This document shows, piece by piece, positions 33,501 to 56,864 of a stretch of 64,000 nucleotides of DNA. The translations under genes were made by a program, and so were the position numbers. The DNA lies in contig JAITYX010000004.1 in the NCBI GenBank assembly GCA_021018815.1, positions 5,459,501 to 5,523,500 of the forward strand, given 5' to 3'. The notes under the pieces were generated by a model. That model saw nothing but the letters and a program-made list of their open reading frames with translations. It was not told the DNA's origin and ran no database searches. How positions within the stretch are numbered: the stretch's first letter is position 1; the number at the start of each line of letters is the position of its first letter. This DNA is from Talinum fruticosum (lineage: Eukaryota; Streptophyta; Magnoliopsida; Caryophyllales; Talinaceae).

Positions 33501-34527
33501 GGAGAGTAGAAATGAGGGTAATTTGAGAAAGGGAACTGCTAGAAGTTCTTACAATGCTCTATGTTATGGCTATGGGTTGAGAGGCAAAAACAGGGTAAGG
33601 GAAAAGTCGAATTTGATTATCTTCATGAACTCTTCCACGACACTATGGATATTGTACAGCGTCTGTGCTCTGATTTGCTTGCTCTCCTCCATGGATGGGG
33701 ATAGGTTAATTTATGCAACTCCAGGAAGGCTTGTACTTCTAAATGGAGTTGTTATTTAATGATGTAGGATTTAGGATGCCCCCTTCTTAATAACCAAAAT
33801 AGAGTAGCTTATTTAATTCCTGATGAAGATTGGATGAATGGTGATTACTCCAGAGAGTTAGGGTTGTTCTGACGTGATAGGACCATATTTCATGCTGGAT
33901 AAGATTAGGTGAAAGACAAAGCTCAAGCTGTGTGTAAGCTAAAGAAACATGCACAAGGAAGGCATGACTGCATGAGGTGCTCTGCTAGTTGAAAGAGAGA
34001 CCAGGAAGTAGGCTCCAATTCTTGACGTGACACATAAGCCTTACTTGGAAAGGACATGAACATATTCAACCTGAACTTGACCTGATTTTAGCTATTTGTC
34101 ATTCAAAGTGATGAACTATCATGTTATATAACATTCAATAAATATCTGACAATAACCCAAAATTGATGCAATTAATAACACAAAGACCCTTAAGCAAGGT
34201 CTCGGGTTTGAGTCTTGTGAATTAGAAAATTTGTGATGGGAGAGCTCTACCCCTTCATGGCCAACAGTAGGTCGACTCTGGTAAACAAAAACCCGAACAC
34301 ACACACACACACACGAAGACGTCCTTAAACTAAGTTAAGGTTGCCAAGTGCCTAATGTATTTAGCCAATTGTAGTCTTTTTGGATCTGCTGTTGCTAGTT
34401 CCAGGTAGGAAAACAAATGTAACCATTTCCACGTCTTGTATCTTCCAGGTACAGCCTAAGCTACATTCCATTTGCCAGAAGAGTGGTTTCTGATATGATG
34501 GTCCGCCTCTTCGATACTGAAATTTAG
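30507..34527 (+). CDS. SFT2/GOT1-type Golgi vesicle transport protein
   Basis: Six exons: 30507-30612, 30707-30760, 32027-32100, 32637-32754, 33264-33322, 34449-34527. Exons 2-6 join in frame and give RLYGFAASLIAGFLCVFL, SLVVIVKPIKFALLFTFGN, LAIGSTAFIIGPAEQLRKMF, DPVRVYATAVYLGCVVLALI, IHSKILTLLAMICEICALIW and YSLSYIPFARRVVSDMM, the four-helix Got1/Sft2 fold ending FDTEI. The protein works in retrograde or ER-to-Golgi vesicle fusion. Exon 1 (MWKVGQSLL...) does not connect as read. Its 106 bases carry the expected text in three successive frames: the start, then DYDERGDEFFDQQ, then LPCSLSPTQ leading into RLYGF. That requires one base lost near 30,518 (GGTGGG) and one near 30,582 (CTCCCC). With those, length would be about 163 aa, normal for the family. 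Either consensus errors or a truly damaged first exon. Confidence 0.82.
34185..34320 (+). repeat. Possible SINE fragment in SFT2 intron 5
   Basis: Contains 'aaggtctcgggtttgagtc', whose GGTTTGAGTCT (34205-34215) is close to a pol III B-box (GGTTCGANTCC), followed by 'gatgggagagctctacccct', text typical of tRNA-derived plant SINEs such as Au. An A-box is not clear and boundaries are uncertain. An (AC)n run follows at about 34,298-34,313. Confidence 0.35.
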
Positions 34528-36770
34528 AAGCTCCCACAAATGCAGTTCCCTCGATGATTCCATCTGGCACAATTTTCGACTGGGCTTCCCAGTTCCCTCT
34601 TCATTCATTGTGTTCTTTTCTATTGGTGTGAGAGTGACAACTGCAGTAGACAGGCTTCAACTGATCCTGTGTTAGCCCTAACATTGCATTTACCCATTCC
34701 ATTGATTCCTTATTCCCAATTTTCTTGTGAATTTTCCCAGAACAGAAAAAAGATATATTTTCTGGTCAGAATCTTGAAGGAACAAAAATTCTCCAACTAC
34801 TACTCAGATTAAACTTGCATTATTTGTTGGGTGAATTTGACTGGTGGTGATCTCTGCACCTGAACCATATGATGTTCATGCTCAACTACCTTAATACAGG
34901 ATATACCATACCACCTACCCAGTTCATAACTCTGTCTACCTGTGATTTTTCTTATGAATTTCCTTTATTATTTTTAAAGCAGACTGGATACGACTACGAC
35001 TGTTCCAATTTCTTCGGAGAACTTGCGCCGCCTGTCACGGCTGCGTGCTGCTTACTGAGCTCTATGAGCAGAGACAGTTGGAATTATTTCTGGTTTAAAA
35101 AACAGCCAAGGAAAGAATCAAGGCCAATTTAGAAAATACAACTGGAGATGTTGGTAGTTGGTGCCTGGTTCATGCTGCCATATGCATTCTCTGATGTGCT
35201 TATTATATTTGTTGACGGATCGCACATTTCATTCCTACCCCATAAAATATCGATTTCTCAGAAATTGAAATTCTGACTTATTTGTTGATATTTGAGTCCA
35301 TCCCTGAGATCATCAGACAATTTTCTAACTTCTAATTTCGACTTTGACGGCCTGAATTTTTAAAATAAAAAAAGAGCTAATAACTGATGGTTGCTTCAAG
35401 TGAAGCAGATGTGTCTTTTTGCACCACCTAATTTCTCTGCTCACCTACTATATTAAATGCACACTTGTATCATTCTCCCCTCCTCTATTCTCAAAATAAA
35501 TTGATCAGAAAAAAAAAAAAAACCATGAGATGCACTACTAGTATTTCATGAGAAGTTCAAAGTATAAATGAAAATTAAGTTTTTTAAAATTTGGGGACTG
35601 GGAATTAATGTCACCGCTCTCACTAATTTCCACAGTCCCCTTTTTAAAAAGATTAATTAAATTTCCTTCTCAAATTATGTCATGTTATCGGATCTATGGT
35701 ATAACTATTGTGTATTTCTTGGTCCGATAAACCTATTGTTGACACAAAATATTGAGGATATTTTTTGATTTTGTTTAAAAATAGGAAACTACTTGGATAG
35801 AAGTATGGAGCGTTGTGCAAAATTCTTATATTTATAAGTATATACTTTCATATGACACATCATTATGTTATGTGTGCAAAATCCCCGTCTACTTTTAGTT
35901 TGACTTTTCAATGTTTGATGATTAACCAACTGGAATAATCTGACCAATCTTCATAAGATCCTCCCACTTTGTTCAGTGAATCTCCCCCTTCTTCACCTAC
36001 CACTATCCATGTTGTATACAAATTTATTTTTGAAAACTCCCCTCCCATTCCCTTTTTATTATTGTTTTTCACTTTTTCTTAGAAAAATATTAATTGTGGT
36101 CTCGAAACACAGCTGTTTGGTTCGGGACGGTTTTGGTTCGGTTTGGTCCATCCACACCTGCGAAGAAACAGGTTCGGATGTCAAAGCTACTAAACCCGGT
36201 CGTGGCTTAATTTATAACTTCTCGATTAGCCGCATAAAGAGAATCTCAAAAAGTATGGAGTTTTTTTAATCCGGAATTAACAAAAAGAAATACTCCTCAA
36301 TATATGTCAATTAATACCAATTAAACTTGAGAGAAAACGACTTTTTATGTCTATAAAAAAAACAACTTTTTAATGTATTGTCCTTTTCAAGGATTAAGAG
36401 GCAAAGTCTATATTATTCCTATCACATAAATTATTTTACAGAAAGTAAATATTTTTAAGCAAATAATAAAAATAATATCTTAAGTAATCATTAGACTCAA
36501 GGAACCAATATATTCTTAGATTCATCAGTAAAATTTTTAAAAGTATTATTGTTTATTAGAAATTTTATGTCTACTCAAATTTATGCCTTTAATTATAAAG
36601 TAGAGAACTTTCTAAAAAACATTTATTAATCTCCACCCATTGAGGCATAATTAATCATAATTAATTTAGGATTATTTTTTTGGCAACAATTAATCTAGGA
36701 TTACCTGGAAAACAAATTTTACAACTTTTGTAGTTGTAATATAATGTCAGAAATTAATTGTTGGGTGATA

Positions 36771-37003
36771 CTTCTTTCGTTTCGTAATACATGTCACTTT
36801 AATTAATTTTTTTCGTTTTACAATATCCATCATCTGTCACTTTACAATCTCACTTACATATTAATAACTTTTTTCATTGATTTTCGTCATTTCCAATGAA
36901 ATCTTGGGGTAACTCGGTTTTTTAACACAATTTGATCATAAGTTATGTGTTTCTTTGATATTATCTCACGGTATAATATATAAGTATTGTGAAACGGAAG
37001 AAA
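36771..37003. mobile_element. Stowaway-like (Tc1/mariner) MITE
   Basis: The left end CTTCTTTCGTTTCGTAATAC and the reverse complement of the right end TTTCTTCCGTTTCACAATAC match at 16 of 20 bases and resemble the Stowaway terminus CTCCCTCCGTTTC. TA lies directly on both sides (36769-36770 and 37004-37005). The interior (233 bp) is AT-rich and non-coding. Confidence 0.7.
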
Positions 37004-39421
37004 TATACTATAGATTATTATTATTATAAATTTGTCTTATTAATAGTATGGTTTTTGCATTGTGAGTGGCTAAAGTGAAAGAGAAAATTAGAATAAAAAA
37101 AGTAATTGTGTAAATCGCAACAGAGTACTATTATAAGTCAAAAGTTATTCAAAGAGGACCAATAGGTATACTAACTTATCACGGGTCTACCGCTTTATTC
37201 ATTGAAGCTTAGGCGGGCTTGCTTATCAAGCAAAACAAGGATATTACTTTTTTTTTTTTTGGGACGATCTATTTCTCGTTATATATCAATAGATGATTGG
37301 ATAAATAGGAAGTGAGTATATGTTCCTAAGAGTATTTACAAACTTATAAAAAATAAGGAGGTTTTGTGAGTCTAATCTCTCTCTATCATAAGTATTTAAC
37401 ATTAACATTTATTAGCACTCATCAACATCGATTAGATTAACATTAATCAATACTTAACCATATTTGATACTAATAATTATTCAATATTTAACACTCGTCA
37501 AAACTCATCTACATTGATTAACACCGACATCGATAAACATAGATTAGCTTTTAAGTAGACATCAATCATTATCCATTTAGTACATACAAACATAAATGGT
37601 TGGATCTAAAAGATCCATTCCTAATTAAGTTTAGCACTTTCAACGACCCAACCAACCACCACAACTCACCGTGAGAGAGAGAAAATGACGCCACTTCTCG
37701 TGAGAAAGGGGCCATCCCCACTCCCACAGATTGAGCCCACGGTTACCAAAAACAAAGCTCTCCTTTTCTCTATCTTGCCATTCCATGTTACGGAAATCAA
37801 TGAATGCGGCGACTTGGGCGGCTAATGACAATATTGAATGTGGCGACTTGTCCTCCCAAAAGCTAACCTCTTTTTGGATCTCGTGACAATTAAGCGTAAT
37901 AAGTTTTATTAATATTTAATTTGAGTATATTTGAGACTCAGGTAGGGTCCAAGTGGGCCTGAGTTAAGGTGTAATAGATTTATAGTGATCGGGAATGGGA
38001 TTTATAAGTAAGTAACATATGCACAAATCGGTTTACTTTCTTTGTACACGAACGTACTGATATTAAGAACTGGCCCGATAGCTTTGAAATAAACTGATGA
38101 CTTGAAAAATACTCCAAACTTGGAGGAAGGTCCTAGAATCAAACCTTCAATGCTCAAGTGAAAAGACGATAAATATTGTAAACCTAACATTAGTGTATGA
38201 TATTATGATAATTGTGGTGATCATGTTATTGTTTAAAGCATTGTTTAATGAGGAATTGTCTTAATTGAGGAGGAGGGGCAGGGCATGGGGCCCTATCTAA
38301 CCTCCAACTCCAAGACAACCATCACTTGGAAAGATGGAAAAGGTCGAAGGTCGTTGGCCGTTGCTTTAGAGGAAGAGCCCCTCGTTTACTCTTTTCCCCT
38401 TTCAAAGGGTCACTCACTACTAACTACTTTGCAAGTTGGGCACTCCCCATAAAAAGGGCAAGTCATGTCCTCTCCTTAATTTCTATATTAAAATGGATCA
38501 TATTTAATTAGGCCATGTTTTTACAATTTATTTCTAAATTAAACTATATTTTATAGAACTGTCTTACTAAGTAGTCGAGACTATGATAAAATTTTCATAT
38601 TAACATGATTATCTCTCTTTTATTTTAGATACCAATGTATAAAGAGTTATAATTATAGTATGGTGAGTTTGTATTACTTGTTAAAATTATATATAATGCG
38701 CGTCAATATTTATCTGCATAAAAGTCCCGTCTTTAATATATCAATATTTATTATGAACTTATGATATATTCAGATAATTTATAAAGATAATGGGATTGTA
38801 ATCTTGGTTGAAGCAATGAGGGAGCTTAAATCCACTGATTAAGATTCCACCATGTGCAAAAAGGCTTGAGATGATTTGGTTTTTAATTGCCTAGAACGGG
38901 CAAAAAAAGAAAATCAAGTAGGGAATTGTGGCATTTAGTTATGGATGAATTTTTTTTTAATCATCATTTATGGATGAACTTGTGACAAGGACTAATGATA
39001 TATTGAGTTTTTATTTTTATTTTTTTAGTATATATATTCTCATTTTTCTTATAAAAGTGGTCTTGAGTTGGCACATAAAACACAACTTCCTTTTCATATG
39101 TCAAATCTATTTTTTTGCCCACATGTGGTGTGATAAATTAGTATTGTTATTTGACAGCAATAACCTATTCAAGTAAAAAGGAGGAAAAAATAATAATAAC
39201 CTATTTAGTCTAAACAACTCTCTACTTATTTTAAGCTCTTTCCCTTTCTTTTCGGATCATTTTAATTTATTTAATTTATGACAAATAACTATTTCAGCTC
39301 GTTTCAGATATAAGAATTAATTATTTCGACTAATTTCGGTTATAACGGTTGTAACAACTAATTTTAATAACTATTCCGAACATACTCATAATTTTGAAAA
39401 TATTCTAATGTACTTCTGAAA

Positions 39422-39612
39422 GTACAGACCATCATGTACTTCCGAGGTTAATTAGTGTACAATTATATACTTGATGAGTGTATAATAGTATATATTGTCA
39501 TGTACTCCAAAGGTTAATTAGTGTATAATTATACACTAATTATTATACAATTATATATTAAATAGTATATAATTATATACTAATTAACATCGGAAGTATA
39601 TGACGGTATGTA
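39422..39612. repeat. AT-rich imperfect palindrome with internal repeats
   Basis: The left arm (39,422-39,470: GTACAGACCATCATGTACTT, then CCGAGGTTAATTAGT) matches the reverse complement of the right arm (about 39,565-39,612) over more than 40 bp with few mismatches. A third partial copy (CATGTACTCC ... GGTTAATTAGT) lies between the arms near 39,500. It could fold into a long hairpin; a MITE origin is possible, but I could not define a target-site duplication. Confidence 0.65.
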
Positions 39613-40699
39613 CATACGGGAGGGCCATATACTAATCGATAATTTTGTGGTTGAAATCGAGATTAATTTATTCAAATTTGAGTTGAGGAAAAAAAAAAAG
39701 GGGGGCGAATGTAGAAGAAGAATCTTTTGCATGGACCATCCGATAAGGGGAAGCATAGATGTCCATTCGTCCCTTTTCCCTTTGTTTCTTCTGTAGATTC
39801 TGAGAACAAAACATTATCAGTGAGAAAAAAGGTAAAAAAAATTTTAAAAAAAGGGAAAAATGAAACCAATGAAATCTTTGTCCCACTAACAATTAGGTCA
39901 TCCAAACACGTTGTGTAATCTCTGTAGATGCCTCTCCTGTCACTTTATTGTCAGTCTGTCACTTTGATCCTACTTTTTTCCCCCTATTTTTAATAATCTT
40001 AAAAATATATATATATTTTTCGTTTACATGTGGGTCTTATAGACTTGTGAGTGGAGTCGGGTTGAAACCAAACAAGGCGAGTTCAAACTCAAATTTTACG
40101 GATTAGTTAGAGTTTAAACTCAAATTTTACGGATTACTTAGGTCCTCGACTTTTAGAATCAACTCTTACACACAATAATACTAAGAGGGGAAATGCGAGA
40201 TATGATGTACATAGAAGAGCGAATTCGCTTCCTATTCTATCGGAATGAAGATATGTCCTTCATTTGCGGATTGTTCGTGGGTCGAACTCGCTCTCTTGCC
40301 TAGGTAGCTGAGTTTGGGTTGGAGGTCTAGTTTGGAGACCTAAGAGTACGACTAGCTACTATGACATCGAGGCTTTTACATTTTTTTATACAAAAAGATA
40401 AAAAATGTTACGACCTACTCTTGTTATTAGCTCGTTGCATAAATCCCACAAGACAAAAGAAAAAAATACGCACATTTGAAAAAGGAAATAAAAATATATT
40501 AAAACCAAACTAGGAAGGTTGCAATTATCAAACACTACCATATGTGTGTTTTATTTTATCCTTGATACAAAGAACTAAAACACTTTATGATCTTTAGCTC
40601 TGTATACGGGTGAAAACATAAACAAAACACCAACAAATGAAGCCCTCATAAACTCAAAACTTTTATATATGTTACAATTCAAACAATACTCGTCTAATT

Positions 40700-40703
<4 letters not shown>

Positions 40704-40770
<67 letters not shown>
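40704..40770. repeat. (TA)n microsatellite
   Basis: About 67 bp of alternating A and T in the gene-poor interval. Confidence 0.95.
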
Positions 40771-40774
<4 letters not shown>

Positions 40775-42430
40775 ACATTTTAGTGCTAAATCAACATTAT
40801 TTTCATTTTAGTCATCGAATCAACATTATTTTTATACTTTTAAACGGTCATTTTAGACATGAAGGGGTTTTTTTTTTTTTTTTTCCTGTTGTCAACTTTA
40901 AACCATAAAAGTCCATATGTTTGGTATAAATACGATGGTTGTCCTATTCCAACTACCAAAGCCTTTAAAAGGACAAAAATCATTATCAATTATCAACCAC
41001 ATAGTGTACAACCATTTGGATATGATAAGCACGTCAATAGTTTGTCAACATCGAAAATTTGCCATTCTAGTCTTTCATTGACCAAACTTATACTATGGCA
41101 CGGGTTTATGGAGCTGATGACATGACAATAGTTGGACGATATAATCTAATCTGTTTTTGGAAATAAAAATTATGAAAATATCATGTGAGTTTTTAAAAAA
41201 TAAAATAAGATATCATTTATGATAAGCTTGAATTTAGTAACCTGAGTCCATGATATAATTTGGATTATATTGATAACTAGGACATTTTATAGATTTCTCA
41301 AATTCATATTTTGAATATTACATCATTTAAGCACCATATAATGATGTATACTATACATCATCATTCATGCTAAAGCATTGGATTATACATAAATGTAACT
41401 ATGTTTTTTTTTTTTAAATAAAACCTAAGACGCAATATATTTAATATTTCAATACTAACTATAAGGTCAAAATCTCATATGCCTATAATTAATATATATA
41501 TATATATATTTAATTCTATATTTTAAAAATAAATCTCATGGAGGCACAAAAAAAAATCATATGTATGAGTAAATGAGTTGTTTATATGTGCAAATTGTAA
41601 TTATTGAATCATACACCAAAATTTTGGTATGAGGATGTTTTATTTTTAGATTCATTAAATTTGTTGGGTGTCAATTACTACTAATTTTTATAGAGATTAT
41701 TCAAAATAAAATTTGAAAAAAAAATCCCTTGATAATGCCTAGAACACAAGTCCAACACATACATGTCCACCTTTGGCTTTGTATTTTTTTTTTTTTTGGT
41801 TTTGTTTTAATCATCCGCTTTAATGAAGCAAACTACCGTTCGGCCGCAAGGTGTAGAGCTATCATAGCTATGTCATTAAATTTTTTTAACTCGAAATTTA
41901 GATCTTATTTGGGTAAATAAATATCAAATGATTTAAATTAAATTGTATATTTTTTTAATGGTGAGTAGGGATTAATTCATTGATAAAAAATTTATGACTA
42001 CATAATTTTTGATTGACTCCGGACAAGTCCCGAGTCAAACCTGCTTTACCTTAGAAGGAACAATTCTAGTTAGGTGATGGGTATGTCCTGAGTTAAACCT
42101 ATTTTATCAAATTGTGTTAGTTTTTTGATTTTATATGTAAGATATTATTTACGACAATGTATTGTTGTATAACAAGGACAACTTCGGATAATTTTATTTT
42201 AAACCTAAATCTTTTTACCGATCTCCAAAAAACAATTTAGAAAACAAATTAGTTATTTCTTATTATAAAAAGAAAGGGACAATGTTTATTAGATAAGTAA
42301 CTAAACAAAACCAAAAGAGGAATAAAATCAGCAGAGAAATTAGCAATTAAATGTATAATTAAGAAAAAATCAGAAAGGATAAGGATTCTAATTAGCCAAA
42401 CTGGTATTATTAATTACTGGCACTAATTCA

Positions 42431-43061
42431 CAGCGACGAGCCGCCGCGGTTCGGACCCGAACCAAGAGGCGGCGAAATCTGAGAGAAAATAGATTCCCTC
42501 AAAAAGCCCTACCCTAGCCTAGTTGTAGGCCCCACTCATTCCCCGCACCCATTGGCCCGGCTGTCTCGTGCCGACTACGGGCTCTGTCCACGTGGCAGCC
42601 TCGTTGCTGGCCCCACCATTTTCTCTTTTTCCTTTTCTTTTTAATATCTTTTGGCATCCACACTCCCCCTCCCCCACTTCTCCCTCCTCGCCGTCTATAA
42701 AAATTAGACTCCCTGGTCCTCCGAGACTCCCATTCTCTCTCCTCTTCTTCGATTTTCTCTCTCCTCCTCTCTCTCTCTCTCCGCCCCCGGAGAATCCGCC
42801 CTGAGCAGAGACTACATTTCTGGGGGTCTCCAGCTTTGAATTCATCTTTCTATATATGCTTCTTCATCTCCCTCGCAGCAGAAAATTCTTGACATTTTCG
42901 TTTCTTACGTGTGGATATTGATTGATAATCTTCATCCTGTGTCGATAATTTAACCTAAAAGACTGATAGTAATAATAATAATCTTCGTAAAAACGTCATT
43001 TTTGATTCGGTGAAGGAAATTTGCGTCGTCTGTTCGGTGTTTTTTGATCGTATTCGGCGAC
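42431..43061 (+). promoter_or_regulatory. GLT1 promoter and 5' leader
   Basis: GC content rises sharply after about 42,430. An inverted CCAAT box (ATTGG) lies at 42,551-42,555. A palindromic G-box/ABRE-like CCACGTGG lies at 42,588-42,595. A TATA box TATAAAAA at 42,696-42,703 is followed by a pyrimidine-rich (CT)n leader (about 42,730-42,785), typical near plant transcription starts. The ATG is at 43,062, so the leader is about 330 nt. The element assignments are by motif only. Confidence 0.6.
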
Positions 43062-53266
<10,205 letters not shown>

Positions 53267-54314
53267 GCAGCTCCCAGCTTATTCATTCCTCATTTCTGGC
53301 TCAGAAGGTTAATGCGATGAAATATAACTCTACAAGGAAGAGCAAGCCAAGATATGGAAGAGTTTTGAACTGAACACGGTTTTGTGTGATGGAGAGTTGC
53401 GTACAAGAGTTTAGTAGAGGACCACCAGGGTCCTTGTGGTTAGCAATAAAATTAGAAAATGTGGTTCTTATTTATTTTTCTTGCCACATTTTTGTTCATA
53501 TGGTTCCCCCCACCCTACCCCCTTGTACCTAAGGGTGCTGCTTCGTGGTGGGTCTTGGATGGAATAATGTGTACAGCTTAGTGTTTTGTAGTTTTTCTTC
53601 CTTCTCCTTGGAGGAAAGCCATATATGTGAACGTTGGCGTTGCCTTCTCTTTGGAATAGCATATGTTGCCAGATGGATTTTCGAGCTTCAACCAACTTCA
53701 AAGTCTTTTCATTGTAAGATAATGCTGTGGCTGTATGGTCAGGCCTTATTTTTTGCTAGCTTTACAGTCTGTCATGAAATACAATCAATATTGATCTGTT
53801 AAATGCTAGTTAGTGTGGTTTGGGTCTGATCGGTTTAGATCAAAATTGCTCTCTCTTAATTTACGAGCTGAGTCTCGATTTTTTATCGTTCAAATTGGAT
53901 AATCAATTGTAAGCCAATTTTGCCATGTCTACTAAGCATGGTGGCTACAAATACCGTATTTAGGTGCAGAATCTCTTAAACAAAGAGGTTTAAGAGGATT
54001 GTCAGGAAACAAAGTATTGATAATTTAGTTTTACGACTGACTAACAGGAAAGAACTTTCATTAGGTCATAATCCGTCACAACAGAGTTCATGAGATGTAT
54101 TTGCCAATATTTAGCAAGCAACTAATGGCAAACAACAGTCTACACAAAATTCAAGCTGTGCATCTTGCAATGAGAGAGGCTAATCACACAGTTCTCTTTC
54201 ATTCACGGGGATATAAGATTGACAGTGACTACAGAGAATCAGCAGCAAAGATTCTGAGAAGATGACTGGAAATGAAAGGCTTCATTTTTATTTTTGCAAC
54301 CTTCAGAACTGAAC
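53267..54314. other. GLT1 3' UTR and convergent intergenic region
   Basis: Begins with the GLT1 3' UTR; 'caataaaatta' near 53,445 is a plausible near-upstream polyadenylation element. The rest lies downstream of both GLT1 and the convergent small gene. Open frames here lack domains. Confidence 0.5.
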
Positions 54315-56100
54315 TTAGATGCAGCCACCCAACTGAAAGAGGAAAACAGAAGAAACAAAGTCGATCAATAATGGATTTTCTTAGGTTAAAGATTTGTCCA
54401 ACTTTAAACATTTGTCGAAGTAAATCATGTGGGTGATGCCAGTAAACTTCTATTCTATAATGCTATCTAGGGTCTAATAGAGAATCTCTCTTCACATATA
54501 ACTGAAACTCCTCTCTGAAACTCCTCTCTTAATAGCCTTTCTAGGCAGGATTACTAGGTAAGATTAGCATCTGACATACCAAGATAGCTTCTATCTCCTT
54601 GTCTGATACAGGCGTGCGCTTAGGCTGAAGTGAAGCTTTTCCTCCCCAGTGCTGGTAGATGGTGGAGCAGGCACATCTGACTTTGAGGTAGAAAGCTTCC
54701 GGGTTGTTTGGGATTCTGTTGTACCTAACAGTAGTTGAATCATCGCATCAGCATGCAGCAAATAAAGTTTGAAGATAGTTGAGAATACAGGCTCAATAGT
54801 CTTCTTTGAAAATCATTTATTCTCTTTATCTCAAATGCCTGGTTTCCAGACCCTCTATGCTCGATCAAATCCCCTGATTGGGGGCTCCTTGCAAAATCAT
54901 TAGAAGCTAGGTCCAATACCTAACAAGAGCTACATGACTGTAGAGAATATTTGCTTCCGTAAGATGTCTTCCGGGAACATTGTTCCTTTTGCCATAGTTC
55001 AAATTTTCCAGTCCATAAACTTTAAGTTGCACATGAAACTACATCAACAGCAGTCTGGGCAATTCTTCAGCTATTTTCAAAGGGAAACTGGTAAAGCAGT
55101 TATAGGTGCCTCAACTTGGATCTACCAAATTCTATTTGGGTAAGATCTAAACACTGCATGGTTGTAGTGCTGCTGCTCTGAAAGAGAATAGCAGCTACCA
55201 GTCCCCAGATATTCCTAGACCATCAAATTTAATAGACTCCGTCACCGTCCAACCATAATAGAATAGCATTTGCATTTGCATATCTCTCTCCTCTTCAAGT
55301 CGAGTGTAAACATGGTTATATGCTCTCAGACCTCGGGTGCAAATTGGATCAGCTAAACTCCAAAATTCTGAAGGACTAGCAGCACCAGAACATAAAACTG
55401 TAAGAAGCTTTAAACAAGATCCCGATCAAGCGCATTGGAAGTATAGTCCAGGCATGACTTGAAAGACAAATCTAAGTCACTCAAGCTTATTAACTCTGTA
55501 TGCCTATCATCTCCCAAAAGGAAGAATTACCAGTGTCCATTGGTCAATACAGTGGATCTGACCAAACCAGCAATTGCCCATCAGTTAGGTCATAGATCTT
55601 CACTTGAAAAGCCTCTGAGAAATTTATCACAATCCCCTAACTCATTCCAACTTATCACTCCTCGCTCTCCACCAAAATGGTCTCAAATTGTCACGGATGT
55701 GATTGTCAGATCTCTATCTCCTTCACAATCATACCCGGTTTATTACTGTGAATGGCATGGAATGAAATGAAGGAAATCTTCAACCCACCACCATTAATTA
55801 GTCAATTCCAATTCCATTTAACACACCTATGCAGCTAATTTTTTCCAGAAGAAAATTATCAGTCACACAACATATATCACAAGAAAGAGTCTTCATTATG
55901 CAGTTCATACAGCAGCAAGTATAAATTCAAAAGCAGCAAAACCCAAGTTTAAAACACAACTGAGAAACAAAAATCATGAATCTATATGAAAAAGATCCAA
56001 TGTAATCATAGTGACAGAGAGAAAGTGGAAACTTTACCTGAGGAGGAGGATGATAGTTTTGGGTGCCTCTGGGGAATTTGATGCTTGGTATCCTCTTCAT
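54315..56100 (-). CDS. Conserved small plant protein (about 75 aa), three exons, frame broken twice
   Basis: Exons on the minus strand: 56100-56038 (MKRIPSIKFP...), 54724-54580 and 54332-54315 (LGGCI, stop). Splice sites are clean GT-AG. The text resembles a small conserved plant family, known to me only by sequence memory, that begins MKRIPRIKFPQRHPK and ends in a Q-P-K-R-T-P-V-S-D-K-E-I-E-A-I-L-L-G-G block. As read, exon 1 leaves that frame after KFP, and exon 2 leaves it after PAPPSTSTG. Each shift is explained by one base missing from a C-run (near 56,070) and a G-run (near 54,640). With both, the three exons total 228 nt and share one frame. Function unknown to me; the basic N-terminus might suggest organelle targeting, which is inference. 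Intron 1 is 1.3 kb and holds no other gene. Confidence 0.62.
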
Positions 56101-56148
56101 CTCTTCTTCTTCTTCTTCTTCTTCTTCTTCTTCTTCTTCTTCTTCCTC

Positions 56149-56196
<48 letters not shown>
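56100..56196. repeat. (TTC)n(CT)n microsatellite in the 5' leader of the small gene
   Basis: About 45 bp of CTT repeats, then about 45 bp of CT repeats, directly upstream (minus sense, GAA/GA) of the ATG at 56,100. It creates a poly-Phe/poly-Ser plus-strand frame that is not a gene. Confidence 0.95.
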
Positions 56197-56198
<2 letters not shown>

Positions 56199-56864
56199 AG
56201 TGAATAATTGTGGTTGGTGGCAGTGGGCAGTGGCAACGCCTTTGAAGGAAGGGAAGGGAATAATAATTGGATACAGATAAAGTACTCCTATTATTCTATT
56301 CTGAGTAAAACGCCCAGCTCCACCTGCACGCTTATCGATGTTATCCAGATCTGCCTCAATCCTACATTTTTCAGGGAGTTAGATTCCCCTCCCCCTCAAT
56401 TCAGATATTTGTGTCTTTCCTTGAGTGTCACAATCGATAAATCATGTACTATCACATATGTGGAAAATATAAATTAAATAAGGTAATACTTAAACTTGCT
56501 AATTGTTTGATGTAAAAATTATATGAAAAAATAAAACAAGGAAACCTTACAATTTTTTAAATTAGATAAAAAGACCGTTGCGAATCGATCGATTTTTTTA
56601 TATTTCAACTGTTTTAATAAGAAAAAGGTAATACAATATTCTTAATGAAACATGAATTTGCTCATTTACTGATGAGTTCAATGTAACAAGAGATTTACAT
56701 TCCTCGTTGGATTACAAATTTATCGATATTTATACACAAATACAAGTATGTTTTGCCTCGTATCTCAACCATCCCCGCAACTTTTGCATATTTGGGATAA
56801 ACAAGAATTATTAAGAAAAAATGAAAAGAATTCAAACTTCCATAATTTGCTTCTCAGGATGAAA
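56197..56864. other. Intergenic region between the small gene and laccase
   Basis: Upstream of the small minus-strand gene and downstream of the laccase stop. AT-rich after about 56,460. No gene seen. Confidence 0.5.

Larger units (their letters stand above)
34528..42430. other. Gene-poor AT-rich interval (about 8 kb) upstream of GLT1
   Basis: No gene supported. It starts with the probable 3' UTR of the SFT2-like gene. An open frame at 34,869-35,132 has mildly coding-like composition (GELAPPVTAACCLLSSM) but no family match. The rest holds a Stowaway-like MITE (36,771-37,003), a palindromic element (39,422-39,612), a 31-bp tandem duplication (about 40,081-40,142), a (TA)n tract (40,704-40,770) and many A/T homopolymers. 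Short open frames here are expected by chance. Confidence 0.55.

Noticed and set aside
56011..56280. Plus-strand frame with poly-Phe and poly-Leu/Ser
   Set aside because: Produced by the (TTC)n(CT)n microsatellite in the leader of the minus-strand gene.
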